Assembly: GCA_900110005.1 (NCBI GenBank)
Contig: FOCC01000012.1
Location: forward strand, 1 to 50,117
DNA: 50,117 bases
Reading direction: 5' to 3'
DNA from: Ligilactobacillus sp. WC1T17
GTDB taxonomy: Bacteria; Bacillota; Bacilli; Lactobacillales; Lactobacillaceae
Shown here: piece by piece, positions 27,084 to 35,103 of the stretch
Position numbering within the stretch: the stretch's first letter is position 1
Layout: each line of letters opens with the position of its first letter
Translations under genes and position numbers: made by a program
Notes under the pieces: generated by a model
What the model was told of the DNA's origin: nothing
Databases searched by the model: none
Seen by the model: the letters and a program-made list of their open reading frames with translations, nothing else

Positions 27084-28496
27084 ATGATTCAAATTTTAAA
27101 TACACTGTCAGGACAAAAAGAAATCTTTAAACCGCTTGAAGAAGGTAAGGTTAAGATGTATGTTTGTGGCCCGACAGTTTATAACTATATTCATATTGGC
27201 AATGCCAGAAGTGCCGTTGCTTTTGATACTATTCGGCGCTACTTTGAATACCGCGGCTATCAAGTGGACTATGTTTCCAACTTCACTGACGTTGATGATA
27301 AAATCATCAAGGCTAGTCATGAAATGAATCTTCCCGTTAAAGAAGTAACTGATAAATTTATTCAGGCCTTTTATGAAGATACCGATGCATTAAATATTAA
27401 AAGAGCAACCTTAAATCCACGTGTGATGGAAAATATGGATGACATTATTGCCTTTATCCAAGTCCTGATTGATAAGGGGTATGCTTATACATCTCAGGGT
27501 GATGTTTATTATCGTGCCCGTAAATTTAAAGCTTATGGTCAATTATCAGGTCAAGCACTTGACGACTTGGAACAAGGAGCCAGCGAACGGGTTAACAATC
27601 AAGATCAAGGAAAAAAAGAAGATCCTTTGGATTTTGCCTTGTGGAAAGCCGTTAAGCCCGGCGAAATCAGCTGGGATTCGCCTTTTGGGCCAGGACGTCC
27701 CGGCTGGCACATTGAATGTTCTGTGATGTCGACGAAATATTTAGGTGACACGATTGATATCCATGGTGGTGGGCAAGATCTTGAATTTCCACACCACGAA
27801 AATGAAATTGCCCAAAGTGAAGCCAAAACAGGGCAAAAATTTGCCAACTACTGGATGCATAACGGCTTTGTGACCATTGGCGTTGATGATGAAAAGATGA
27901 GTAAATCTTTAGGCAACTTTGTCACTGTCCATGACTTATTAAAAGAAGTCGATGCACAGGTTTTGCGTTTCTTTATGGCAACGACCCAATATCGTCACCC
28001 AATTCGTTACAGCCAAGACAACTTAGATGTGGCTAAAACAAACCTGCAAAAATTAATCACAGCGGTAGGCAATTTGCGTTATCGTAAAAACGACGCTCAA
28101 ATAGGCGATCTTGATGCAGATGTCAAAGCGCAAATGGAAAAGCTGCTTGAACGTTTTAAAGAAGTAATGGATGATGATTTTAATACCCAAAATGGGATTG
28201 CAGTGGTTTACGAAATGGCTAAGCTGCTCAATGTATATGCTGAAAAAGCGCAGGTAAATAAAGCTACGATTGACTATTTATTAGCTGAATTCACTAAAGC
28301 CGCTTTAGTCTTTGGGATTGAATTTAAAGAAGAAAGCCTTTTGGATGATAAGATTGAAGCGTTGATTGAAGAACGCAATGCGGCCCGCAAGGCGAAAAAT
28401 TTTGCTCGCAGTGATGAAATTCGTGATTTATTAAAGGCAAAAGGGGTTATTTTAGAAGATACACCGCAAGGAACAAGATGGAAAAGAGAGAACTAA
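27084..28496 (+). CDS. cysS: cysteinyl-tRNA synthetase
   Basis: Charges tRNA-Cys. The 470-residue class I enzyme has the zinc ligand Cys28 in [13 protein letters not shown] at 37-40, further zinc ligands in HIECSVMS and [10 protein letters not shown], and KMSKS in [12 protein letters not shown] strong GGGGGAAGG site precedes ATG 27084. It leads an operon, since mrnC overlaps its stop codon by one base. Confidence 0.97.
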   Translation: MIQILNTLSGQKEIFKPLEEGKVKMYVCGPTVYNYIHIGNARSAVAFDTIRRYFEYRGYQVDYVSNFTDVDDKIIKASHEMNLPVKEVTDKFIQAFYEDTDALNIKRATLNPRVMENMDDIIAFIQVLIDKGYAYTSQGDVYYRARKFKAYGQLSGQALDDLEQGASERVNNQDQGKKEDPLDFALWKAVKPGEISWDSPFGPGRPGWHIECSVMSTKYLGDTIDIHGGGQDLEFPHHENEIAQSEAKTGQKFANYWMHNGFVTIGVDDEKMSKSLGNFVTVHDLLKEVDAQVLRFFMATTQYRHPIRYSQDNLDVAKTNLQKLITAVGNLRYRKNDAQIGDLDADVKAQMEKLLERFKEVMDDDFNTQNGIAVVYEMAKLLNVYAEKAQVNKATIDYLLAEFTKAALVFGIEFKEESLLDDKIEALIEERNAARKAKNFARSDEIRDLLKAKGVILEDTPQGTRWKREN

Positions 28497-28891
28497 TGGC
28501 TAATTATGAACAAATGAACGGCATTGCGCTGGCATATATGGGCGATGCGATTTACGAAGTCTATGTCAGAAGACATTTGCTTGATCAAGGCTTGACTAAG
28601 CCCAATAAACTGCACCATACAGCTACGCACTATGTTTCAGCAAAAGCACAAGCCTTTTTAATTGATAAGATGAAAGCTCAAAACCTGTTAAGTGAAACAG
28701 AGCAGGCTTATTTTCATCGGGGACGCAACGCCAAAAGCTATACGTCAGCGAAGAATACTTCAGTAGTTACCTACCGTATTTCGACGGGATTTGAAGCTTT
28801 ATTCGGCTATTTATATCTCAGTGGACAAAAAGACCGCTTGGATGAGTTAGCTGCTTGGTGTATTAAAACAGTCGAGGAGGAAAAAGCATGA
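28496..28891 (+). CDS. mrnC: mini-ribonuclease III
   Basis: Processes 23S rRNA precursors as an RNase III lacking the dsRNA-binding domain. The 131-residue protein has the catalytic signature [16 protein letters not shown] near residue 9 and [14 protein letters not shown]. The ATG overlaps the cysS stop (TAATG), giving translational coupling. An in-frame ATG at 28478 with AAGGA upstream is a real alternative and would add six residues. The gene overlaps rlmB by four bases. Confidence 0.93.
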   Translation: MANYEQMNGIALAYMGDAIYEVYVRRHLLDQGLTKPNKLHHTATHYVSAKAQAFLIDKMKAQNLLSETEQAYFHRGRNAKSYTSAKNTSVVTYRISTGFEALFGYLYLSGQKDRLDELAAWCIKTVEEEKA

Positions 28892-29634
28892 AGGAACAAA
28901 AACAAACGGACTTTGTGATTGGACGCCACCCAGCTATGGCAGCTTTGAAGAGCGGCCAAGATATCAACAAAGTGTTTGTGCAAAGCGGACTGAAGGCAGA
29001 TGCTATTCGAGAAATTATTACCTTGGCTAAAAATAAAAATATTGTTGTAACACAAGTGCCTAAGACCAAGTTGGATACATTAGCCGATGGTCAAAATCAC
29101 CAAGGGATTGTATTAGCTGTAGCTGCTTTTAAGTATGCTACTTTGGATGATTTATTTGCTAAGGCTCAATCCAAAGGCGAAGCTCCCTTCTTTTTAATCT
29201 TGGATGGCTTGGAAGACCCGCATAACCTAGGCTCCATTTTAAGAACAGCTGATGCCGCTGGGGTGCATGGGGTAATTATTCCCAAGAGAAGGGCTGTGCA
29301 ATTGACAGCGACGGTTGCCAAAACATCCACGGGTGCGATTGAATTTGTGCCGGTTTGCCGGGTAACTAATTTAGCACAAACAGTGGATGAGTTAAAAGAG
29401 CGCGGCTTGTGGATTTTTGGAACGGATATGCAGGGGCAAGATTTTAGAACTTGGGATGCCAAAGGCCCTACAGCCTTGGTGATTGGCAACGAAGGCAAGG
29501 GTATTTCCAGTTTGGTTAAGAAAAAATGCGACGCCATGCTGACAATCCCGATGATTGGGCATGTGCAAAGCTTGAATGCCAGTGTGGCGGCAAGTTTACT
29601 GATTTATCAAGGATTTACCTCACGAGGAAAATAA
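28888..29634 (+). CDS. rlmB: 23S rRNA 2'-O-ribose methyltransferase, TrmH/RlmB family
   Basis: SAM-dependent SPOUT methyltransferase, by similarity acting on G2251 of 23S rRNA. The 248-residue protein has a small N-terminal substrate domain and the SPOUT knot motifs [29 protein letters not shown] and [22 protein letters not shown] precedes ATG 28888, which overlaps the end of mrnC (ATGA). It is part of the tightly packed cysS-mrnC-rlmB-rae1 operon. Confidence 0.94.
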   Translation: MKEQKQTDFVIGRHPAMAALKSGQDINKVFVQSGLKADAIREIITLAKNKNIVVTQVPKTKLDTLADGQNHQGIVLAVAAFKYATLDDLFAKAQSKGEAPFFLILDGLEDPHNLGSILRTADAAGVHGVIIPKRRAVQLTATVAKTSTGAIEFVPVCRVTNLAQTVDELKERGLWIFGTDMQGQDFRTWDAKGPTALVIGNEGKGISSLVKKKCDAMLTIPMIGHVQSLNASVAASLLIYQGFTSRGK

Positions 29635-30164
29635 TGAAAGAAAAAATATTGATTGTCGATGCGTATAATATGATTGGCAATTGGCCTAAACTAGCCCAAT
29701 TAAAAAAGCAGGATCGGTTGGATGATGCTAGAGATGAGCTTTTACGGATTTTATCCAATTACCATAAGCAAAGTGATTCCCGCATTATTGTGGTCTTTGA
29801 TGCTATGTATGTGCCGGGCTTGTCAAAAAGCTATAAGCAGTACAACCTTGAAATTATTTGGACTGATGAAGGGCAGACGGCTGATAGTTATATTGAGGCC
29901 TTGGCCGGGAAATTGCAAAACCGCTTGACGCAAGTGACAGTGGCCACAAGCGATCAAGCCGAACAGTGGACGGTTTTTGCGCGAGGCGCTTTAAGAAAGC
30001 CGGCCTGGGAACTGTACCAGGACATCAAAAATGCTAAAAAAGAAGTTCGGCAGGCAACCCGCATGTATCAAGATCAAGCTTCGGTCCGACGTTCTCCGTT
30101 TGATGACTTGCAGTTAGCCCAGTTAGCCAAATTGCGGGATAATTTAAGTGACCAAGACAATTGA
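29634..30164 (+). CDS. rae1: NYN-domain ribosome-associated endoribonuclease (Rae1/YacP)
   Basis: The family member Rae1 of Bacillus cuts mRNA in the ribosomal A site. The 176-residue protein begins with the NYN/PIN-like ILIVDAYNMIGNW. Acidic residues follow in VVFDAMYVPG and IIWTDEGQTADSYIEAL, and VTVATSDQAEQ comes before a helical, basic C-terminus. The ATG overlaps the rlmB stop (TAATG). The -35 box of the rpmG promoter overlaps its own stop codon. Confidence 0.9.
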   Translation: MKEKILIVDAYNMIGNWPKLAQLKKQDRLDDARDELLRILSNYHKQSDSRIIVVFDAMYVPGLSKSYKQYNLEIIWTDEGQTADSYIEALAGKLQNRLTQVTVATSDQAEQWTVFARGALRKPAWELYQDIKNAKKEVRQATRMYQDQASVRRSPFDDLQLAQLAKLRDNLSDQDN

Positions 30165-30190
30165 CAGTTTTTGTTTAAACGTGCTACAGT
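30161..30190 (+). promoter_or_regulatory. promoter of rpmG-secE
   Basis: Consensus -35 TTGACA (30161-30166) overlaps the rae1 stop codon. An 18-bp spacer follows, then -10 TACAGT (30185-30190). Confidence 0.78.
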
Positions 30191-30218
30191 AGTTTTGAAT
30201 ATCCATGAGGAGAAATTT

Positions 30219-30368
30219 ATGTCAAAGAAAAAAGTTTCATTAGCATGTTCAGTTTGCGGATCACGCAACTATACGATTGCTGAAAATTTAAATCGCAAAG
30301 AACGCCTTGAAGTTAAAAAATTCTGTCGCTATTGCGGACAGCATACACTTCACCGTGAAACAAGATAA
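30219..30368 (+). CDS. rpmG: 50S ribosomal protein L33
   Basis: A 49-residue large-subunit protein. It is the zinc-binding (C+) form, with CxxC pairs Cys10/Cys13 and Cys36/Cys39. GAGGAGAAA precedes ATG 30219. It is followed by secE in the order common to Firmicutes. Lactobacilli usually have more than one rpmG; this is the secE-linked copy. Confidence 0.96.
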   Translation: MSKKKVSLACSVCGSRNYTIAENLNRKERLEVKKFCRYCGQHTLHRETR

Positions 30369-30380
30369 GGTAGGGTCAGT

Positions 30381-30548
30381 ATGAAATTTTTGAAGAGCGT
30401 TATGCAGACAATGAAAGATACCACGTGGCTGAATGCCAAAGAAACCAGACGTGATACCACTACTGTGGTAGCAATGTCTGTGGCATTTGCAATCTTTTTT
30501 GCCGTGGTTGATTATGCGGTACAAGCTGTACTTAGTTTAATCGCTTAA
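30381..30548 (+). CDS. secE: preprotein translocase subunit SecE
   Basis: A 55-residue subunit of the SecYEG channel in the cytoplasmic membrane. The sequence begins MKFLKSVMQTMKDTTWLNA, continues with the amphipathic TRRDTT segment and has a single membrane helix (about residues 28-52). GGTAGGG lies before ATG 30381. It lies between rpmG and nusG, as expected, and is followed by a terminator, so nusG has its own promoter. Confidence 0.93.
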   Translation: MKFLKSVMQTMKDTTWLNAKETRRDTTTVVAMSVAFAIFFAVVDYAVQAVLSLIA

Positions 30549-30577
30549 GTAAAGACTGGTAAAACCAGTCTTTTTTT
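30549..30577 (+). terminator. secE terminator
   Basis: AAAGACTGGT AAA ACCAGTCTTTTTTT hairpin directly after secE. Confidence 0.92.
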
Positions 30578-30585
30578 GTTATAAT
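30577..30585 (+). promoter_or_regulatory. nusG extended -10 promoter
   Basis: TG-T-TATAAT with -10 at 30580-30585. It begins at the last T of the secE terminator. No -35 can be separated from the hairpin. Confidence 0.6.
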
Positions 30586-30596
30586 GCTTTTGAGGA

Positions 30597-30622
30597 AAGC
30601 TTCGGTTAGTCGAAGTTTTTTT
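30597..30622 (+). terminator. terminator-like hairpin in the nusG leader
   Basis: AAAGCTTCG (loop GTTAGT) CGAAGTTTTTTT forms a 5-bp GC-containing core extended by a wobble and A-T pairs, followed by T7. It falls between the nusG promoter and the nusG ribosome binding site, so it could act as an attenuator or as a 5' stabilising stem. Confidence 0.6.
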
Positions 30623-30667
30623 ATTTTGCCGTTGAATTTTAAAGATTTTAATTGAAGGAGAAAAATT

Positions 30668-31216
30668 ATGGCTGAATCAAGCGAAAAAAAATGGTATGTT
30701 TTACACACTTACTCTGGTTACGAAAACAAGGTTAAAAGCAACCTTGAATCACGTGCTGAATCAATGGGGATGGAAGATTATATTTTCCGTGTTGTTGTCC
30801 CAGAAGAAGAAAAACACGAAGTAACCAAGACTGGTAAAGAAAAAATTGAAACTTTAAAGACTTTTCCAGGCTATGTTTTAGTTGAAATGGTGATGACTGA
30901 TCAATCTTGGTATGTTGTCCGCAACACACCAGGTGTTACCGGCTTTGTTGGTTCCCACGGTGCCGGCAGTAAGCCTGCCCCTTTGCTTGATGAAGAAATT
31001 GAAAGTATCTTACGTTCTGTTGGAATGACCAGAAATGCTGACTTTGATGCTGAAATCGGCGATGCAGTCCGGATTACGGAAGGTGCCTTCAAAGATCACG
31101 TGGGTAAGATTACTGAAATTGACAATGATAAGATGCGGTTGCATGTAACCATTGATTTTATGGGCCGTGATACTGATGCTGAATTAGGTTTTGATCAAGT
31201 AGAACAATTAGTTTAA
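30668..31216 (+). CDS. nusG: transcription elongation/antitermination factor NusG
   Basis: Binds RNA polymerase and modulates pausing and Rho or ribosome coupling. The 182-residue protein has the NGN domain (KKWYVLHTYSGYENKV to VPEEEKHEV, then FPGYVLVEM and VRNTPGVTGFVG) and the C-terminal KOW domain (GDAVRITEGAFKDHVGKI near residue 128). GAAGGAG is 8 bases before ATG 30668. Its leader contains a hairpin with a T run. Confidence 0.97.
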   Translation: MAESSEKKWYVLHTYSGYENKVKSNLESRAESMGMEDYIFRVVVPEEEKHEVTKTGKEKIETLKTFPGYVLVEMVMTDQSWYVVRNTPGVTGFVGSHGAGSKPAPLLDEEIESILRSVGMTRNADFDAEIGDAVRITEGAFKDHVGKITEIDNDKMRLHVTIDFMGRDTDAELGFDQVEQLV

Positions 31217-31236
31217 ACAGTAAAGAAGGAATGATT

Positions 31237-32634
31237 ATGACTAATAAGCGCTCGTCTTGTACGATGATTTTGGTCGGGAAAGAGGCGACCCTTGACGGCT
31301 CAACCATGATTGCTCGGGAAGAAGACAGCTCTAATGGAGCTAATCCCAAGCGTTTTGTAGTCATTGAGCCTAAACATCAGCCTAAGGAATATCATTCAAC
31401 CTTTACTAATTTTAGTTTGAACCTGCCTGCTAAAAAAGATACACTGCGCTATACAGCTACGCCAGATGCACACGTAGGTGGCGGTATTTTTGGTGAATCA
31501 GGTATCAATGAGTTAAATGTCGCGATGACAGCAACCGAAACAACGACGGCTAATGCCCGTATTTTAGGGATTGACCCTTTAGTTAAAGATGGAATTGGCG
31601 AAGAAGATATGCTCACAGTGGTTTTGCCTTATATCAAATCTGCTAAAGAAGGCGTTTTGCGCTTGGGCAAATTGATTGAGCAATATGGAACGTGCGAAAT
31701 TAATGGAGTCGCTTTTAGCGATAGCGATGAAGTTTGGTATTTAGAAACTTACGGTGGCCACCAATGGGCAAGTGTCAAAATTCCAGATGATGCCTATGTT
31801 GTTTTGCCAAATCGGTCTAATATCACTGACTTTGACTTTGAAGCAAGTGATACGCTTGCCTCCCCAGGCTTAAAAGAATTGATTGATAAATACCAGCTTA
31901 ATCCGCAAACGTCGGGCTATAATTTGCGTCAAATATTAGGAACGAGCACGCAAAATGATACGCGTTATAACAACCCTCGGGCTTGGTATGGCCAAAAATA
32001 TTTAACCAAAGATGCTCAAGGACTGCCGACAGATCAAGATCTTCCTTTTATCTGTCATGCCGACCGTAAAATTAGCGTAGAAGATCTCAAGTTCTTATTA
32101 AGTTCCCACTACCAAAATACGCCATACGATCCTTATGGCAAGGGCGATGAAGCGTTAAAAAAAGCTTTTCGTCCGATGGCTTTAGACCGTAATCAAGAAG
32201 GGCATATTTTGCAGATTAGAAACCAGGTGCCTGACGCTTTGAAGGGTGTGCACTGGCTTTTTGTTGGTCCGAATACATTTAGCTGTGCCGTGCCTTTTTA
32301 CGCTAATATCAATGACACGCCTAAAACTTATCGTGATGTCAGCGATGATTTTGACCTGCAGACGCAATTTTGGCTGACGCGGGCTTTAGCAGTGCTAGGT
32401 GACCGAGATTATGCCGCCTATAGCGCTTTGGCAGAACAGACTGAAAGGGATATTTTGGCCTTTTGCCGTCATATCCAATTAAAGACAGACTTAAAAGTCA
32501 GTCAAAGAAAATTAGCACGCAAATATTTGACAGATGCTAACAAAAAAATGGCCGACTATGCGTTTGAACAAACGAACATTTTATTTGGTAAGCTTGTTGC
32601 TAAGGCGGCTGAAAAGATGACCTTGAAATTTTAA
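31237..32634 (+). CDS. pepD: C69-family dipeptidase
   Basis: Cytoplasmic dipeptidase of the N-terminal-nucleophile superfamily, which finishes the breakdown of imported peptides. The 465-residue protein has its nucleophile candidate Cys8 in KRSSCTMILVGK, followed by DGSTMIAREED, and the C69 signature VAMTATETTTANARI near residue 88. ATG 31237 has GAAGGA six bases upstream; ATG 31231 abuts it and is rejected. It follows nusG by 20 bases without a terminator, an unusual partner for nusG. Confidence 0.92.
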   Translation: MTNKRSSCTMILVGKEATLDGSTMIAREEDSSNGANPKRFVVIEPKHQPKEYHSTFTNFSLNLPAKKDTLRYTATPDAHVGGGIFGESGINELNVAMTATETTTANARILGIDPLVKDGIGEEDMLTVVLPYIKSAKEGVLRLGKLIEQYGTCEINGVAFSDSDEVWYLETYGGHQWASVKIPDDAYVVLPNRSNITDFDFEASDTLASPGLKELIDKYQLNPQTSGYNLRQILGTSTQNDTRYNNPRAWYGQKYLTKDAQGLPTDQDLPFICHADRKISVEDLKFLLSSHYQNTPYDPYGKGDEALKKAFRPMALDRNQEGHILQIRNQVPDALKGVHWLFVGPNTFSCAVPFYANINDTPKTYRDVSDDFDLQTQFWLTRALAVLGDRDYAAYSALAEQTERDILAFCRHIQLKTDLKVSQRKLARKYLTDANKKMADYAFEQTNILFGKLVAKAAEKMTLKF

Positions 32635-32642
32635 TTTTAGAC

Positions 32643-32671
32643 TTGCCAAATTGCATATAACATGCTATATT
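32643..32671 (+). promoter_or_regulatory. promoter of rplK-rplA
   Basis: -35 TTGCCA (32643-32648), 17-bp spacer, -10 TATATT (32666-32671). Confidence 0.8.
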
Positions 32672-32694
32672 ATACCAGTATGCATTTGCATGCT

Positions 32695-32730
32695 AGTGGG
32701 AGGCCAAATATACTGGCCATCCGAACCACA
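32695..32730 (+). promoter_or_regulatory. putative L1-binding mRNA leader before rplK
   Basis: AGTGGGAGG ... CCGAACCACA. The outer GTGG/CCAC pair and an inner GGCCA/TGGCC stem make a compact hairpin. The same AGTGGGAGG...CCGA...CCACA pattern recurs before rplA, which suggests recognition by the L1 protein for autoregulation. Confidence 0.55.
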
Positions 32731-32752
32731 CACGGAATAGGAGGAATGCACC

Positions 32753-33178
32753 GTGGCAAAGAACGTTATTAACGTTGTTAAATTACAAATCCCTGCTGGT
32801 AAAGCAACACCAGCTCCACCAGTTGGTCCTGCTTTGGGTCAAGCTGGTATCAACATCATGGGCTTCACAAAGGAATTCAACGCTCGTACAGCTGATCAAG
32901 CTGGTATGATTATCCCAGTTGTTATTTCTGTTTATGAAGACCGTTCATTCAGCTTTATTACAAAGACACCACCTGCTGCAGTTTTGCTTAAGAAAGCTGC
33001 TGGTGTAGAAAAGGGCTCCGGCGAACCTAACACTAAGAAAGTTGCTACTGTTACAAAAGCACAAGTTAAGGAAATCGCTGAAACAAAGATGCAAGATCTA
33101 AACGCTGCAGACGTTGAAGCTGCTATGCGCATGATTGAAGGTACTGCACGAAGCATGGGCTTTGTTGTAGAAGACTAA
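32753..33178 (+). CDS. rplK: 50S ribosomal protein L11
   Basis: A 141-residue protein of the GTPase-associated centre, binding 23S rRNA. The N-terminal [25 protein letters not shown] and the C-terminal RNA-binding domain ending [11 protein letters not shown] are conserved. The start is GTG 32753 with TAGGAGGA upstream. It is the first gene of the L11 operon. Confidence 0.98.
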   Translation: MAKNVINVVKLQIPAGKATPAPPVGPALGQAGINIMGFTKEFNARTADQAGMIIPVVISVYEDRSFSFITKTPPAAVLLKKAAGVEKGSGEPNTKKVATVTKAQVKEIAETKMQDLNAADVEAAMRMIEGTARSMGFVVED

Positions 33179-33237
33179 TTTTAATCTCTCTACGGCCACG
33201 CTTCTCAGTCGGACACTTCGAGAAATCGTCTGTGTCA

Positions 33238-33264
33238 AGTGGGAGGTTTATCCGATAGACCACA
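33238..33264 (+). promoter_or_regulatory. putative L1-binding mRNA element before rplA
   Basis: AGTGGGAGG TTTAT CCGA TAGA CCACA lies in the 109-base rplK-rplA gap. It shares its conserved blocks with the element before rplK (32695-32730). Confidence 0.55.
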
Positions 33265-33287
33265 TATTGCAAGGAGGAAATTCACTA

Positions 33288-33980
33288 ATGGCTAAAAAGA
33301 AAAGCAAGAAATATTTAGAAGCTGCAAAACAAGTTGAAGCAGGCAAGGAATACACTGCCAAAGAAGCTTTGGAACTTGTTAAGAAAATCGACTTTGCTAA
33401 CTTCGACGCAACAATCGAAGTTGCATTTAACTTGAACCTTGATACAAAGCAAGCTGACCAACAATTACGTGGCGCTTTGGTTCTTCCTAACGGTACTGGT
33501 AAAGAACAAACTGTTGTTGTCTTTGCTAAAGGCCCTAAGGCACAAGAAGCTAAAGATGCTGGCGCAGATGTTGTTGGCGATGATGACTTGGTTGCTCGTA
33601 TTCAAGACGGCTGGCTTGACTTCGATGTTGCAATCGCAACACCAGATATGATGGCTCAAGTAGGTCGTTTAGGTCGTGTTCTTGGACCTAAAGGCTTAAT
33701 GCCTAACCCTAAGACTGGTACAGTTACAATGGACGTTAAGAAGGCTGTTACAGACGCTAAGAGCGGCCAAGTAACTTACCGTACAGACCGTGATGGTAAC
33801 GTACACGTACCAGTTGGTAAAGTTTCATTTACTGAAGAAGCTTTGGAAGGTAACTTTAACGCAATCTACGAACGTATTTCACGTCTTCGTCCAGCTGCTG
33901 TTAAAGGTGTATACATCAAGCACGTATCACTTGCTTCAACATTTGGACCAAGTGTTACTGTTGATCGCAGCTCACTTTAA
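33288..33980 (+). CDS. rplA: 50S ribosomal protein L1
   Basis: A 230-residue L1-stalk protein that also represses its own operon by binding mRNA. The conserved RNA-binding segment [21 protein letters not shown] lies near residue 125. AAGGAGGAAA precedes ATG 33288; the frame back to 33267 runs through that site. It is followed by a terminator and a 4.5-kb insert instead of the usual rplJ. Confidence 0.98.
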   Translation: MAKKKSKKYLEAAKQVEAGKEYTAKEALELVKKIDFANFDATIEVAFNLNLDTKQADQQLRGALVLPNGTGKEQTVVVFAKGPKAQEAKDAGADVVGDDDLVARIQDGWLDFDVAIATPDMMAQVGRLGRVLGPKGLMPNPKTGTVTMDVKKAVTDAKSGQVTYRTDRDGNVHVPVGKVSFTEEALEGNFNAIYERISRLRPAAVKGVYIKHVSLASTFGPSVTVDRSSL

Positions 33981-33997
33981 GTTACAAAATAACTTGA

Positions 33998-34031
33998 AAA
34001 AGAGGTTGGAATTTATTCCAGCCTCTTTTTT
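33998..34031 (+). terminator. rplA terminator
   Basis: AAGAGGTTGGA / TTCCAGCCTCTTTTTT hairpin, one wobble. It separates the L11 operon from the accessory insert. Confidence 0.9.
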
Positions 34032-34078
34032 AGTGAAACATATTTTAATTCGCTAAAAACATTTGAATTAGCGGATAT

Positions 34079-34119
34079 AAAAAAGGTCTTGCAATAACGG
34101 TTATTGCAGGACCTTTTTA
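34079..34119. terminator. strong bidirectional terminator
   Basis: AAAAAGGTCTTGCAATAA CGG TTATTGCAGGACCTTTTT, an 18-bp stem with one wobble. It faces the minus-strand immunity-like gene. Confidence 0.88.
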
Positions 34120-34142
34120 TATAAATAATATTTAAGATGTAA

Positions 34143-34430
34143 TTATAATACATTAGCTGTATTAAATGAGTTGAGTCCGCCCCAAGCCCCCTTGGATTCG
34201 GAAATTTCCTTGATATTTTTAAGTGCAGCTTTAGCATCATCGTTGAGAGTCAAGTGTTCTGCCAGCATAACTTGGTTAAGACGTTGGTAGACATATTTTG
34301 CTTCTTGAACGGTATTATCGCTTTTTTTCAGTTTTAACAAAGTTTCATCAATAAGTCCAGCGACATAATGATTATTAACGGCCTCTTTGAATGCTGTAAG
34401 TGCTAATACTAATTCTTGCTTGCTTTTCAT
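34143..34430 (-). CDS. putative bacteriocin immunity protein (enterocin A immunity-like)
   Basis: A 95-residue soluble, mostly helical protein, without signal peptide. The size, the helical pattern (YVYQRLNQVMLAEHLTLNDDAKAALKNIKE) and the neighbourhood suggest the four-helix immunity family of class IIa bacteriocins, but the similarity is only recalled and weak. A strong GGAGG site lies 8 bases before ATG 34430. It lies downstream of a broken thioredoxin-like gene of the type that accompanies bacteriocin transport. It ends in a strong terminator. An orphan immunity gene is the best guess. Confidence 0.45.
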   Translation of the reverse strand: MKSKQELVLALTAFKEAVNNHYVAGLIDETLLKLKKSDNTVQEAKYVYQRLNQVMLAEHLTLNDDAKAALKNIKEISESKGAWGGLNSFNTANVL

Positions 34431-34478
34431 GTTAATTCCTCCAAATAGGTAATTTGTACAAATCTGTTCTATAACGAA

Positions 34479-34823
34479 TCAGTATTTATACTTAGTAAGA
34501 GTTTTTAATTGCTTAAGTGTAGTTTCTGATCCAATATATTCATGAATAGCTTTGCCGTGTTTCAATAATACCACTGTTGGTGTGTACTGTAAATCAATAA
34601 CGTTATTCATTACGTTTAAAAAACTTTCATTTATATCATTAGAACTTACTTTGGTAGTATCAAAATAATATACGGGGATATCAGTTTGATTCATGAAATT
34701 TTTTAAGGTTAAAGAAAATTTACGGCAGTATTTACATTCTTGCAGGTCTTTTGTATCTTGAGCTATTGCAAGATATTGCGTTATTCGTGCAGCAATAGGT
34801 GGATGGAGTGGGTAAAATGGAAG
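34479..34823 (-). pseudogene. 5'-truncated thioredoxin-like bacteriocin accessory gene
   Basis: The open frame encodes a thioredoxin-like protein, but its start is lost. The active-site CKYC (bases 34725-34736) lies upstream of the only ATG (34694), which has no ribosome binding site. No ATG, GTG or TTG occurs in frame between the stop at 34824-34826 and CKYC. Visible parts are ECKYCRKFS, VYYFDTT, YTPTVVLLKHGK and YIG, as in accessory thiol-disulfide proteins of class II bacteriocin clusters. The N-terminal strand and helix before CxxC do not look right. A 71-residue product from ATG 34694 would lack the active site. Confidence 0.6.
34762..34815 (+). pseudogene. possible C-terminal remnant of a Gly-rich bacteriocin
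   Basis: Between stops at 34759-34761 and 34813-34815 the plus strand reads AIARYCVIRAAIGGWSG. The ending AIGGWSG resembles the C-termini of pore-forming class II bacteriocins, and the next gene starts one base after the stop, using the GGATGGAGTGGG of this sequence as ribosome binding site. No start codon remains. It overlaps the open frame of the thioredoxin-like pseudogene on the other strand. Tentative. Confidence 0.3.
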
Positions 34824-34960
34824 TTAAATTTGATAAATTCATTGGTTGTGTATTAATTATATGCGGAATTTTGAATTTGATTATAGGGGACAAAAGTATG
34901 GCTATTTGTTTTTCAATAACTGGTATTATCTTTTTAGCAACGAAATATAATTATATCTGA
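34817..34960 (+). CDS. 47-residue two-helix membrane protein, possible bacteriocin immunity protein
   Basis: A short ORF with ATG 34817 and GGATGGAGTGGG just upstream. The product is MEVKFDKFIGCVLIICGIL, then a polar turn NLIIGDKSM and a second hydrophobic helix ending in KYNYI. Two helices and about 50 residues fit immunity proteins of two-peptide bacteriocins, which typically start right behind the bacteriocin gene, as the AIGGWSG-ending remnant does here. No family match can be claimed, and expression is uncertain because the upstream gene is broken. Confidence 0.4.
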   Translation: MEVKFDKFIGCVLIICGILNLIIGDKSMAICFSITGIIFLATKYNYI

Positions 34961-35064
34961 TGCTGCTAGCGGTGAAGTCTGCACTTTTTGTATAAGACGA
35001 CCATCAGCGAAAAGTACCGGGACTGGAATTGGAGTAAGCTTCACAGATTTCAATCTTGTACGGA
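34961..35064. other. non-coding or decayed stretch before the serA terminator
   Basis: No intact gene. The plus strand stays open as ASGEVCTFCIRRPSAKSTG and onward into the hairpin, and the minus strand is also open (VKLTPIPVPVLFADGRLIQK), without convincing starts. The region is richer in GC than the bacteriocin remnants. It may be the tail of a repeated element or a decayed gene. Confidence 0.3.
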
Positions 35065-35093
35065 CAAAAACGCCTCATCTGCGATAGATGAGG
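35065..35093 (-). terminator. terminator of the serC-serA operon
   Basis: On the minus strand CGCCTCATCT ATCGC AGATGAGGCG, a perfect 10-bp stem, followed by T5. Confidence 0.88.
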
Positions 35094-35103
35094 CGGTCAG
35101 TGT

